12,154 nt of DNA, taken from the NCBI GenBank assembly GCA_003542955.1, contig DPJP01000272.1, forward strand, positions 5,304-17,457, in the 5' to 3' direction. This DNA is from Armatimonadota bacterium (GTDB lineage: Bacteria > Armatimonadota > Zipacnadia > Zipacnadales > UBA11051). The notes under the pieces were generated by a model. It was not told the DNA's origin and did no database searches. It worked only from the letters and a program-made list of their open reading frames with translations. Positions 1 through 8,077 of this stretch are shown here, in pieces (positions within the stretch are counted from its first letter, which is position 1; the number at the start of each line of letters is the position of its first letter). Both the position numbers and the translations under genes were made by a program.

Positions 1-1026
1 TCCGAGGTCGAGCGCCACTTCATCGAGTATCCGAGCGCGAGCTACACGCTCACCACGGACATGATGAAGGACATCTACGTCAAGAACCTGCCCGAAGTCG
101 AGCGGCTCTACCGCGCGGCGGAGGCGAAGATCACCGATGAAGACGCGCTCGCCCGGTTGCGAATGATCGGGGAGAACCTGACCGTGCTCGCCTGGAACCT
201 CCGGCAGTTCAAGCTGCTGCCCGACCCGCAGGCCACGAGCTTCCACATGTCCGACGCGGACTTCTTCAGCTTCCTGGCGGAACGGAAGAACTCTCTCGCG
301 CTCCATCCCCGCAAGGAGACCACAACGGCCGCCAAGTACGCCGGCAGCGTCATAGTATCCCCGGCCGCCGAGGTACCCAATGCCGAGCCGGTGGGGCGCT
401 ACCTGCTACGGGGCGACCAGCACATCGTCATCTACCCGACGGCACAGGGCACGGTGTCGGTGCGCTTCCGCAACGTGAGCGCCCGCGGGAAGCTGGTCAC
501 CTGGGCCATCGTCGGCGCCAACGGCGAGGACATTGGCAGCGGCCTGATGAGCACGGAGGTGCCGATTGAACTCGATGCCGCGGGGTCGGGGCACTACCAC
601 CTCGCGATCTCTGCAGGCGGCGCGAGCTTCCAGATGGCCGTCGAGGGTGGCGCATGGGCGGCCGACGGGACAATGACCGATGAGGGGCTGCACTTCCTGG
701 GCAAGCTCAGCCCGGTCTACTTCGAGGTGCCCGAGGGAGTCACATCGTTCCACCTGGGCCTGGGCGCTACCCCGCCCGGCGAAACCGCCGCGGCGAAGCT
801 CCTCGCCCCGGACGGCCGGGAGGTGGCGAGCTTCGACTGCGCCGAGATGCCGCTGGACCGGAAGCAGATAACAGCCGGCGCCGATGATGCCGGCTGGTGG
901 AAGCTGGTGGTGACCGATGCCGCCACAGGCATCATCGATGATGTCTGGATCAAGCCGGGGCCGGAATTGAGCGGCTACTTCTGTATTGACCCGGCAGCGG
1001 CGCTGAGTGTGAGGCCGGCGAGATAG
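1..1026 (+). CDS. C-terminal part of a probable secreted DUF4838 / glycoside-hydrolase-like protein (5' end outside window)
   Basis: The frame is open from base 1 to a TAG at 1024-1026, giving 341 visible residues; the ATG at 61 is internal, so the true start lies left of the window. Visible residues 20-70 are helical, with Leu and charged residues spaced as in the helical tail after the barrel of DUF4838 / alpha-glucuronidase-like proteins (for example WNLRQF at 65-70). From about residue 110 the sequence turns beta-rich. One module spans about 125-215. A second spans about 230-325, with a PVYFEVPEG strand at 238-246 and an APDGREV turn at 269-275, and looks like an Ig/CBM-like sandwich ending in a DDVWIKPG strand (313-320). 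No catalytic residue can be judged because the barrel is missing. It is the only plus-strand gene and converges with the metallopeptidase gene. The family call rests on resemblance by eye; another multidomain carbohydrate-active protein is possible. Confidence 0.6.
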   Translation, partial: SEVERHFIEYPSASYTLTTDMMKDIYVKNLPEVERLYRAAEAKITDEDALARLRMIGENLTVLAWNLRQFKLLPDPQATSFHMSDADFFSFLAERKNSLALHPRKETTTAAKYAGSVIVSPAAEVPNAEPVGRYLLRGDQHIVIYPTAQGTVSVRFRNVSARGKLVTWAIVGANGEDIGSGLMSTEVPIELDAAGSGHYHLAISAGGASFQMAVEGGAWAADGTMTDEGLHFLGKLSPVYFEVPEGVTSFHLGLGATPPGETAAAKLLAPDGREVASFDCAEMPLDRKQITAGADDAGWWKLVVTDAATGIIDDVWIKPGPELSGYFCIDPAAALSVRPAR

Positions 1027-1049
1027 GGACGGCCGGCCATTGTGCAACG

Positions 1050-1083
1050 GCCCCGCATCCACAGCGTCAGGCGGATGCGGGGC
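1050..1083. terminator. Strong hairpin between convergent genes, probable bidirectional terminator
   Basis: GCCCCGCATCC at 1050-1060 pairs perfectly with GGATGCGGGGC at 1073-1083: an 11-bp GC-rich stem with a 12-nt loop, extendable by one G-T pair. It lies 23 bp after the plus-strand stop and 51 bp beyond the minus-strand stop. No T-tract follows on either strand, so it is not a canonical intrinsic terminator, but position and symmetry suggest 3'-end formation or RNA protection for both transcripts. Confidence 0.6.
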
Positions 1084-1134
1084 TATCGACGTAGCGGCTT
1101 CACCTCATCGCTTTGGGTCCGGCCGGCGGCGACG

Positions 1135-4098
1135 TCACCACTTCAGCGTGATGTCGTCGTAGGCGAAGCCTTCGCCGTCGAGCGAACCCAGACCGATGAA
1201 CCCGGCCGGCAGCGGCACGGCGTCAAAGGCGGAGAGCACCTGTTGCCCGCCGATCTCAACGACTATCTTCCCGCCCTGGAGGTAGACGGCCAAGTCGTAC
1301 CACTTGCCCGGCACCAACTCGTAGTAGGCTCGACCGATCTCGACGGGTTGCTGATTCTCCTCGCGCAGGACACCGATGCCGGCATCCACGAGCATCAGGT
1401 GATAGAGGTGCTTGGGCGGCATGCTCGGCTCGGTGCAGAGCACAATGTCGCCGGTACCCTTCCCATGCCGGTAGCGCAGCCACATAGAGAGGTTCGACAG
1501 CGGGGCGGTCTGCCAGACACCGAATGAGAGCGCGGAGGTGGCCAGAAACGTGTTGTCGCCCTCGGTCGCCATCTGCGCGTTACCGACCATCAACCATCTC
1601 TGCGCCGCGCCCTCGTCAAACGCTTCGCTGATTTTGCCGACATTCTCCGTGGGCGGCGTGGTGGTCGGCGTCGTAGTCGGCGGTGTGGCGGGTGTTTTGG
1701 CCGGCGGTGTGGTGGTCGGCGCGCCGCCGGGCTGCACCTGGCCTCCGGCAGGGGGCTTGCCCGTGAGCACCTTCACGGCCTGATCCATCGTCTGCAGAAC
1801 ATGCACCTGTTGGTCGTCGGCAGCGAGTTGCTGCAGGCCCCCATCGATGTCGGCGACGATGCGCCGCAGACCGCGCCGCCCCTCGTCGAGGCCGGGGAAC
1901 TCATTCTGGATGCCGGTGTGCAGCTTCTGCATGAGGTCGTCGGCGCGCTGCACGGCTGCTGCCTGTGCGATTGCTTCAGCCTCGAGCGTCGCGCTGATGG
2001 CTTTGAGCGCCTCGCGCCTCGGCTTGTCGAGCGATGGGCCGGCGTCTTTCCCGGCCGCAACGGCCTCGACCCAGTCGCGCATCTGTGGTATCGGCTGCTT
2101 CGCGCGTCGGTCGGGCAGTTGATCCAGGGACGGGCCCTGCAACGCGGACTTGTCGCGGGCGATGCCGTAGAGCAGCCGCTCGCAGCGGAGGATCAGTTCT
2201 TCGCGTTCGGCGTCCTCCCTGAGTTCGCGGCGGCTCTGAGCGATCAGGCCGCGGAACTCCCTTGCCCGCAGTTGGTCCTCGAGCGTCCCCGGCGGCTTCG
2301 CGCTGCCGTCGACGGGGGCCAGGGTCAGGGCACCCTCGGTGAGCCTGACGATCGGGAGTGGTTGGCCGGGGGCATCAAGCATGGTCGCGAGATCGGCTTC
2401 CGCGACCTTCGGCATCCACAGGGCTCCCAGCAGCTCGCGAGAGATGCTGAGTATCGGCTGCCCTTCCGGGAGCGGCTTCATCTTCACGACTGATGGCGGG
2501 TTGATGAAGCGGCGGCAGGTGGGCAGCATTTCGTCGCTGATGATGAGCCAGATAACATCCTCGGGCCCCGTGCCGAACGGGACGTTGTTGGCGACGAGCG
2601 TGAGTGCGTTTGTGCTCCCATTCCATCCGGTCGAGTGGGTGGCGTCCTGGAGCAGGACAGGCGCTGCCGTGCCGGCCTGGCGCCAGAGCTGGGTGCGCAC
2701 GAAGGGTCGGTCCTCCGGGTTGTATTCCCCGACGACGACGTTGATTGCCAGGGTACCCATGTCCCGGCTGATGGTGGGCGTGCCCACGATTGCGGGGGGA
2801 GACTCAGGCGGCAGGCCGACGTTGATGCACCGGTTGAACGCGATGGTGCGCAGTCCGTGCCGTTCGGCCGGGAACGCGAAGCTGTAGTAGCCGAGGAACT
2901 CCTCGATTGTGTCGACCGGGCCACTGAGCACCCCCATCAGGCACTTGACGGTCTCGCGGACGCGGGCAAGGTTGGGATCGCCAATGCGGTCCACCCACTT
3001 CTGGGCCTCGATGGCTTGAGGTGGGACGCTGTAGCCGTCGGGCGATTGCGTCGCCGGCCGACGTATCTGCTCCTGGCCGCCGGCCGGGTCGAACAGGTCC
3101 CACATGACCGCCGCAACCTCACCTTCCCACGAGTAGTGGTCGGCGAAGGGGTTTTCGGTGGGCAGTTGAGTGATCCAGTCTCCGGCGACGCCCGTGGTTG
3201 AGGGCCACGGGGTTGGCTCGAAGCGCCCGCCCATGTTCAGCGTCGCGCAGGGCAAGAACTCGGCGAAACCCTCAGTATAGGCCAGCCACCGCGAGCTGCT
3301 CTCCTCCGCGGGGCTGTGACGAGATGGATAGAAGCCCAGGGGCGGGAGGAAGCCGGTTATCTCGTCATGAATGGCATGGCTGTACTCGTGCCGACAGGTC
3401 ACGAGGAAGTTGTTGTAGGGGATCCATCCGTCGCCGCCGGGGCTCAGGTTGGCCCAGTCGTCAGCGCCGAAGAAACCGCCGGTGCCAAGGTTGACAAAGC
3501 CCGTAATGTGGTTGTAGTACATTTCGCCAAAGGCGGCCGGAACGATGACCTCGGTTTCATCGAAATCGCTCGCCGGCCATCCCATCGCGCGCAGACACTG
3601 GTAGTGGTCGAGCATCTCCTGGTGCACGACGAAGGCGTTGGCGGTCTCCTCAGGCGTGCGGTAGTAGGCCTCGATGTTGTTGTTGGGTCCGCCAATCTTC
3701 ACGTTGATGGTGACGGTCTCACCGCTGTAGACATCGTTGACCGGTGCGGAAATGGCATGGTAGGGGTACCACGAGTAGCAGGCCTCGAATATCTGCAGCA
3801 CCCCGGGCGTCTCGGCGTAGACTTCGATGTCCACGCCATCGAAGTCGCCCCAGTAGGGGTCGCGCTGGTGAGCCTGGTAGTGGCCGTTGGCGTCGGTCTG
3901 GACATCCGGGTCGAGGTCCCACCAGTTGCCTTCGACCTCGACATGCACGTCTTTGGCCGGTCGATAGGTGTTCTTGATCGAGTCCCAGAACTCGACCGTG
4001 CCCGTGACCGTGACGACCGCCCCTGCCGGCACGGCGACAACGCCCAACAGGCCCAACAGCATCCAGAACCAACACACCGCCAGCGCATTGCGGACCAT
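1135..4098 (-). CDS. Secreted zinc metallopeptidase-like protein with C-terminal concanavalin-like domain (987 aa)
   Basis: Residues 1-27 form a signal peptide: Arg3, a hydrophobic core, then VPAGA before the probable cleavage site. Residues 28-95 resemble a carboxypeptidase-regulatory / transthyretin-like beta domain (PAKDVHVEVEG, then TDANGHY). The probable catalytic core has HEYSH at 237-241 inside CRHEYSHAIHDEITG, the zinc-binding HExxH of clan MA. EGFAEF at 276-281 (E276) is a candidate third ligand, and WEGEVAAVMWDLFD at 324-337 is a helix often seen behind such sites. Residues 600-780 are charged, Ala-rich and probably helical. A Pro/Thr/Gly linker (781-818) leads to a concanavalin-like domain (825-985). 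The ATG has GGAAAGG 11 nt upstream (4110-4116), just beyond the previous gene's stop, and the 23-bp gap implies co-transcription. I infer an extracellular protease; family and substrate are unknown. Confidence 0.8.
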   Translation of the reverse strand: MVRNALAVCWFWMLLGLLGVVAVPAGAVVTVTGTVEFWDSIKNTYRPAKDVHVEVEGNWWDLDPDVQTDANGHYQAHQRDPYWGDFDGVDIEVYAETPGVLQIFEACYSWYPYHAISAPVNDVYSGETVTINVKIGGPNNNIEAYYRTPEETANAFVVHQEMLDHYQCLRAMGWPASDFDETEVIVPAAFGEMYYNHITGFVNLGTGGFFGADDWANLSPGGDGWIPYNNFLVTCRHEYSHAIHDEITGFLPPLGFYPSRHSPAEESSSRWLAYTEGFAEFLPCATLNMGGRFEPTPWPSTTGVAGDWITQLPTENPFADHYSWEGEVAAVMWDLFDPAGGQEQIRRPATQSPDGYSVPPQAIEAQKWVDRIGDPNLARVRETVKCLMGVLSGPVDTIEEFLGYYSFAFPAERHGLRTIAFNRCINVGLPPESPPAIVGTPTISRDMGTLAINVVVGEYNPEDRPFVRTQLWRQAGTAAPVLLQDATHSTGWNGSTNALTLVANNVPFGTGPEDVIWLIISDEMLPTCRRFINPPSVVKMKPLPEGQPILSISRELLGALWMPKVAEADLATMLDAPGQPLPIVRLTEGALTLAPVDGSAKPPGTLEDQLRAREFRGLIAQSRRELREDAEREELILRCERLLYGIARDKSALQGPSLDQLPDRRAKQPIPQMRDWVEAVAAGKDAGPSLDKPRREALKAISATLEAEAIAQAAAVQRADDLMQKLHTGIQNEFPGLDEGRRGLRRIVADIDGGLQQLAADDQQVHVLQTMDQAVKVLTGKPPAGGQVQPGGAPTTTPPAKTPATPPTTTPTTTPPTENVGKISEAFDEGAAQRWLMVGNAQMATEGDNTFLATSALSFGVWQTAPLSNLSMWLRYRHGKGTGDIVLCTEPSMPPKHLYHLMLVDAGIGVLREENQQPVEIGRAYYELVPGKWYDLAVYLQGGKIVVEIGGQQVLSAFDAVPLPAGFIGLGSLDGEGFAYDDITLKW
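1144..1626 (-). repeat. Concanavalin-like domain, copy A (metallopeptidase C-terminus)
   Basis: This encodes residues 825-985 of the metallopeptidase. It aligns without a single gap over 161 residues to copy B at 7125-7607, with about 80 identities by eye. The shared landmarks are LRYRHG, HLYH, LQGG, IVVE, PLPAG and GEGFAYDDI. The pattern of an FxxG-W start, GDI strand, W-D strand, GG-I-V-V-E hairpin and closing DDI is typical of LamG / DUF1080-type jelly-roll domains, which often bind glycans or mediate attachment. It has no obvious catalytic motif. Confidence 0.75.
1645..1758 (-). repeat. Low-complexity Pro/Thr linker-coding repeat
   Basis: This encodes the Pro/Thr/Gly linker (residues 781-818) between the helical segment and the concanavalin-like domain of the metallopeptidase. 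A 19-nt direct repeat with one mismatch lies at 1652-1670 and 1703-1721, with further GT/GG-rich imperfect copies between them. Such tracts can change length by slippage, and the protein linker is probably disordered and extended. Confidence 0.65.
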
Positions 4099-4121
4099 GT
4101 AAGTGCCGACCTTTCCGGGCC

Positions 4122-7100
4122 TTAGCCCTCCCAGATATACAACCAGACTTTCAGATGGATTTCGTCGATCCAGTTCCCGGTGTTGTGCGCGATGATCTCA
4201 GCGGTGTAGAAGGGGCCTTCACGCTGGTACTTCACGCGGCTTGGCTTGAGCGTGTTGGCGCCGCTGATTATCCATTTGCCCGCCGTCGCGGGCTCGGTGG
4301 CGAGGCGCCGCATCTCGTCGTGGTAGAACGTCCGGGAGAAGATGCCGATCAGGTCATCGCGGCCGGGGTCGGCGTCCCACAGGCCGATCTCGGTATAGGT
4401 GTACGGCATTGGCTCGAGGGGGCCTTTGTGGAACAGCGGCAGCAACACGCCGCCCTCCTGCCTGCACGGAGGAGGTGATGGTTTTGCGACGACGACCTGC
4501 TGTTTGGGGACAACGTCCCAATCCCAGAAGCGCAGATCATAGCCGAGGTCCTCATCTTCGTTGCCGAGCAGATCGTGGCGGAACTGAGGATTCCACTTGT
4601 ACTCTCCGCAGCCGCCAAAGCCTCCGCTGACGTAGACCTCCATCGGCGGCTGCTGCTCGCCGCTGTCTGAGTCGAGGTCCTTGATAACCGTGAAGTCGAG
4701 CAACTGCACCTCCGCCCAGCTGTACACGACCGGAACATTGCGCCGGAGGCGAATGCGCATGGTCGCGTTGCTTTCGCCGCCGGCAGCGTTCGAGACGTAA
4801 CCGAGGCTATGGCCGCCGGCTCCGATCTGCTCGTGACAGTCGAGAGCTTCCGAGCGATTGGGGCCCACAGCGGCGAATTCCATCTCATCCGGCGAGGACC
4901 CCTTCGGACTGTCCTCAGCGATGAAGCCCCAGTCGGAGCCGTGCCGGGTGGTACCCACGCAAGCGAATCCGATCAGCTCGTCCTCCTCGTTAAGCGGAGC
5001 GATGTTGGCGATCGCCTCGACGTAGCCCTTCATGCCGTTGAGGAAGCCCCCGGCATCGCCCTTCCACATCGCCCACACCGTCTCGAGCATCTTGAACACG
5101 ACGTCCTTGATCTGGGTGAGTACCGACCAGTTGTTGTAGTCGTCGTCCTCCCAGAGTCTGCCGCCGAACTGAAGTTGGTCGTACTGCTGGAGCATATCCA
5201 TCGGCCACCAGCCGATCGGGGCGCGTGGGAAGCAGAGAAGGGCACTGCCTACCGGCGCGATCTGGAAGTGGTGGTTGCTGACGGGGTAGCGTGCGGCAGC
5301 GCCCAGGGGTTTGCCGCCGAGGCCGAGCAGGCGGTTCTCGGCATCAGTCTCAAGAACGCTCAGTACCGCCGTCAGGTCCATCTGGAAGTCGCCCAGACCT
5401 TCATCGTTGTCCTGATCCCACGCGTCCTCCTCCGCCTGGCAACTGGTCCCGATCTCGACCAGTTCGGCGACCAGTGCGCCGGCCGGCACCTCCCCACCGC
5501 CCTGCAGGTCGAGCTTGACTTCGATTGCGCGCAATGTCGATGGGGCGACGGGGTCGCCCGGCTTGAAGCTGCCGAGAACGTCACCGGTGGTGGTGAGCCG
5601 CTGGAAGCTCTGGGTGTCCGCCCACGGTCCGACAAGAACGTAGTAGACGACGGGTTGGGGATTGGGAGCCGAGAAGGTCTTGATACCCTTGTCATCCTGC
5701 CAGGCCCCGGCGACCGGCTGGTCGTTACAGACGAGCTGGCCGCCGTAGTACTGGCCAACGTTGTGGAGGGTCTGCCCGCCGGTTATCGGGTCGACCATAT
5801 ATGGAGCCCAGGTGTTGGGGTCCGGCTGGAATCTGACGGTCATCCCCCACGGGTTCTGCCCGGAGGGCAAGCGCTGCAGCCGCGGTGTTCTGAGCACGTT
5901 GAGCGGCGACAGGTCAGGATGTCGCACAGTGCAGAAGTCCACCTGCGAGCGGCCGCCGAAGAAGATGTCATCCGGAGGCATGTAGGAGACCGAGAGCTTA
6001 CCCGTGACCGTTGGGTTGCTCGCAACCTTCTGATCATTGGCCGCGCCCTGCTCGATGCCTGTCGCATCGCCTTTGGCCAGTGTCTCGACATTGGTTGCCG
6101 GGGTCAGCCGCAGGCGAAGCTTGCGGTTCCAGCCGATGTCGGAGGCTTTGACCCAGAAGTAGGCCAGGTGGCCGCGCGCGTTCGGGACGTCAGTGTGCAG
6201 GTGCGCGCCGCCCTGGATGAGCGGCGTCCAGCCCTTGATCTGGTAGCCGACGATACCGCCGGAGATCGTGAGCAGTCCGGGGGTGAAGACCGTGCCCGGC
6301 GTCAGACTGCCGGTCTTCGCACCACCGCCGATCGTCTGCGGCTCCTCGATGGGCCTGTCGATACTCCACGCGAACGTGGCCTCGCCGCCGGGTCTCACCA
6401 GCGAGTAGTCGATCCTGTACAGACCGTTCTCGTGCGCATCGAACTCGTGGACGTACTCCTGCCCGGGCGGGATGGTGACGGGGGGAGGCAGCAGTGTCGC
6501 GATGACGGTGTAGGTCTGCAGGCCGCCGGAGCCGTCCGCGGGTGGCGGCATGGTGTCGGCGGCGCCCGGGCCTCCATCGCCGAGCCACAGCTTCTGTGCC
6601 GGGAGAAGACTCATGTCGGGTACGCGGCTTGTGATGACCGAGCGCAGATCAAGCGCGCTCGGTCGCGATGCAGAAGCCTGCATCCACTCGGCTACCTGCC
6701 GGTCCGAGGGCGCCTTGTTATCGAGTTGCGCAAGAGCTCCGTGCAGTGACTCGCGGAACTGAGCGGAGTTTGCCCGCTGCGCGAGCAGTTGGTCCGGCCG
6801 CGAGATGTCCATGCGCAGGAGCGCGGCGATCTGGCGGCTCTGTAAGCCCTCCGCGCCGGTGACGCCGGCAAGCTCCGCGGCCTGGGCAAGAAACAGCAGG
6901 TGTTCGGCTGAGACGCCCGATTGCGCGCTGAGCGCGGCAAGCCCGGCGGGAGTGTTCACGCGTGGGGCGAGCGCCTCGAGGCTGCCGATGCCACACTTCT
7001 GCAGGGCCTGCGCGGCGGGAACCTCGAGCAGCGACAGACTGCCGCCCAGAACCGCGCCGGTCTGTGCACCCGGTGGGGTCGTGACTGGCGGCTCGACCTG

Positions 7101-8069
7101 ACGCCCGGGCGTCGCGGGAAGGCTGAAGACGATGTCATCGTAGGCAAAGCCCTCGCCGGCGAGGCTCCCGAATCCGATATAGCCGGCCGGCAGTGGTGTG
7201 GTGTCGGTTACATCGATCACCTGCGTGCCGTCAACCTCGACCACTATGCGCCCGCCCTGGAGCAGGATGCCGATGTCATGCCAACTCCCAGACCGGAGCG
7301 GGTAGAGCGCGCGCCCCAACTCCTGTGGCTTCTGCTGGGCCTCGCGGATCACCGCCAGGCCCTCGGTAGCGATCATGACATGGTAGAGATGCTCCGGGGG
7401 CGTGAGACCCTTCACGCGCAGCGCGATGTCACCCATCCCGGTGCCGTGTCGATAGCGGAGATCGACTCTGGCATCGGTCAGGTCGCCCAGCTTGGGCACG
7501 CCGAAGGCCATGCCTCTGGCCGTGAGAGCCTGCCCCGCCCCCGTTGGGCCGATGGCGGCCTCACCCACCAGCAGCCAGCGGTCAGCAGCCCCGACCTCGA
7601 AGTCCTCGTTCAGAGCCGGGAGCGCTGGAGGCGTCTGGACCTGTGCCGCTGCGGGCTGCGTGGGGGCGGCCGTGTCGAGCCCCCCGTAGAGCTCTCCCAC
7701 GGAGGCCACGGGGAGGGCACCTGCGGGGCGTATTGTGACGGTGCAGACCGTGCCCCTGGTGGCCGTGAACCGCACTGTGGCCGGATTGCCCTGGCCGAGG
7801 ATGGGCTCGTTCCCGCTTCCGGTGACAACGAGGGCGATATCAACCACGGTACCCCAGGCCGCGACCAGGCGCTGTTGTCCGTCCGCAGGCGCCTTGTACT
7901 GGTAGACGTAGGGTTGGTCGCCGGGACGCAGGATGAACTCCGTGAGACGCGGCAGGCCCGACTGCGCGGCCTGAGCGGCAGGGCTGAGGCCCTGCGCGTG
8001 AGTGACGGAGGGGAGCAGACAGAGAGCGGCGAGCACAGCGCAGCATGTGCGGCGAACCGGTTGCCACAT
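4122..8069 (-). CDS. Very large secreted multidomain protein: PPC-like, concanavalin-like and DUF4332 domains plus unclassified beta-rich region (1315 aa)
   Basis: Signal peptide 1-25 (two Arg, hydrophobic stretch, THA then QG). Residues 40-115 resemble a PPC domain (YVYQYKAPADGQQRLVAAW). Residues 155-315 are the concanavalin-like domain shared with the downstream metallopeptidase. Residues 347-466 match the DUF4332 pattern: a helical LQKCGIGSLEAL unit, TPAGLAALSAQSGVS, a second LLRMDISRPDQLLAQR unit and the closing VAEWMQAS helix. Residues 520-660 look like a second PPC-like or Ig-like sandwich (PGQEYVHEFDAHENGLYRID). From 660 to 1315 no family is recognised. It is rich in Gly, Pro and Trp, with acidic loops at about 879-896, 1130-1137 and 1229-1242 (WDADPGRDDLIG, C2-like). 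The ATG is fixed by GGAGG 8 nt upstream. I infer a surface or extracellular binding or scaffold protein; no catalytic motif is seen. Confidence 0.8.
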   Translation of the reverse strand: MWQPVRRTCCAVLAALCLLPSVTHAQGLSPAAQAAQSGLPRLTEFILRPGDQPYVYQYKAPADGQQRLVAAWGTVVDIALVVTGSGNEPILGQGNPATVRFTATRGTVCTVTIRPAGALPVASVGELYGGLDTAAPTQPAAAQVQTPPALPALNEDFEVGAADRWLLVGEAAIGPTGAGQALTARGMAFGVPKLGDLTDARVDLRYRHGTGMGDIALRVKGLTPPEHLYHVMIATEGLAVIREAQQKPQELGRALYPLRSGSWHDIGILLQGGRIVVEVDGTQVIDVTDTTPLPAGYIGFGSLAGEGFAYDDIVFSLPATPGRQVEPPVTTPPGAQTGAVLGGSLSLLEVPAAQALQKCGIGSLEALAPRVNTPAGLAALSAQSGVSAEHLLFLAQAAELAGVTGAEGLQSRQIAALLRMDISRPDQLLAQRANSAQFRESLHGALAQLDNKAPSDRQVAEWMQASASRPSALDLRSVITSRVPDMSLLPAQKLWLGDGGPGAADTMPPPADGSGGLQTYTVIATLLPPPVTIPPGQEYVHEFDAHENGLYRIDYSLVRPGGEATFAWSIDRPIEEPQTIGGGAKTGSLTPGTVFTPGLLTISGGIVGYQIKGWTPLIQGGAHLHTDVPNARGHLAYFWVKASDIGWNRKLRLRLTPATNVETLAKGDATGIEQGAANDQKVASNPTVTGKLSVSYMPPDDIFFGGRSQVDFCTVRHPDLSPLNVLRTPRLQRLPSGQNPWGMTVRFQPDPNTWAPYMVDPITGGQTLHNVGQYYGGQLVCNDQPVAGAWQDDKGIKTFSAPNPQPVVYYVLVGPWADTQSFQRLTTTGDVLGSFKPGDPVAPSTLRAIEVKLDLQGGGEVPAGALVAELVEIGTSCQAEEDAWDQDNDEGLGDFQMDLTAVLSVLETDAENRLLGLGGKPLGAAARYPVSNHHFQIAPVGSALLCFPRAPIGWWPMDMLQQYDQLQFGGRLWEDDDYNNWSVLTQIKDVVFKMLETVWAMWKGDAGGFLNGMKGYVEAIANIAPLNEEDELIGFACVGTTRHGSDWGFIAEDSPKGSSPDEMEFAAVGPNRSEALDCHEQIGAGGHSLGYVSNAAGGESNATMRIRLRRNVPVVYSWAEVQLLDFTVIKDLDSDSGEQQPPMEVYVSGGFGGCGEYKWNPQFRHDLLGNEDEDLGYDLRFWDWDVVPKQQVVVAKPSPPPCRQEGGVLLPLFHKGPLEPMPYTYTEIGLWDADPGRDDLIGIFSRTFYHDEMRRLATEPATAGKWIISGANTLKPSRVKYQREGPFYTAEIIAHNTGNWIDEIHLKVWLYIWEG
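7125..7607 (-). repeat. Concanavalin-like domain, copy B (N-terminal part of the 1315-residue protein)
   Basis: This encodes residues 155-315 of the 1315-residue protein and is the partner of copy A at 1144-1626. It is equal in length, ungapped, and about half identical by eye. It sits between the PPC-like segment and a Pro-rich spacer leading to the DUF4332 domain. The protein-level conservation, with the domain at opposite ends of two proteins, indicates domain duplication and shuffling rather than whole-gene duplication. Confidence 0.75.
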
Positions 8070-8077
8070 GGCCTACG

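Noticed and set aside
1801..2493. 230-codon plus-strand open frame
   Set aside because: Same antisense register over the helical region of the metallopeptidase; no domain or start signal.
3316..4125. 269-codon plus-strand open frame over the metallopeptidase N-terminus
   Set aside because: Codon-aligned antisense shadow; it runs over the signal peptide and the HEYSH motif of the real gene and has low-complexity Val/Asp/Gly content.
4809..6749. 646-codon open frame on the plus strand, antisense to the 1315-residue gene
   Set aside because: It is codon-aligned with the real gene, so it could only be interrupted by TTA, CTA or TCA codons, which are rare in this GC-rich DNA. It has no recognisable domain, and the minus-strand protein has a signal peptide, strong ribosome binding site and coherent domains.
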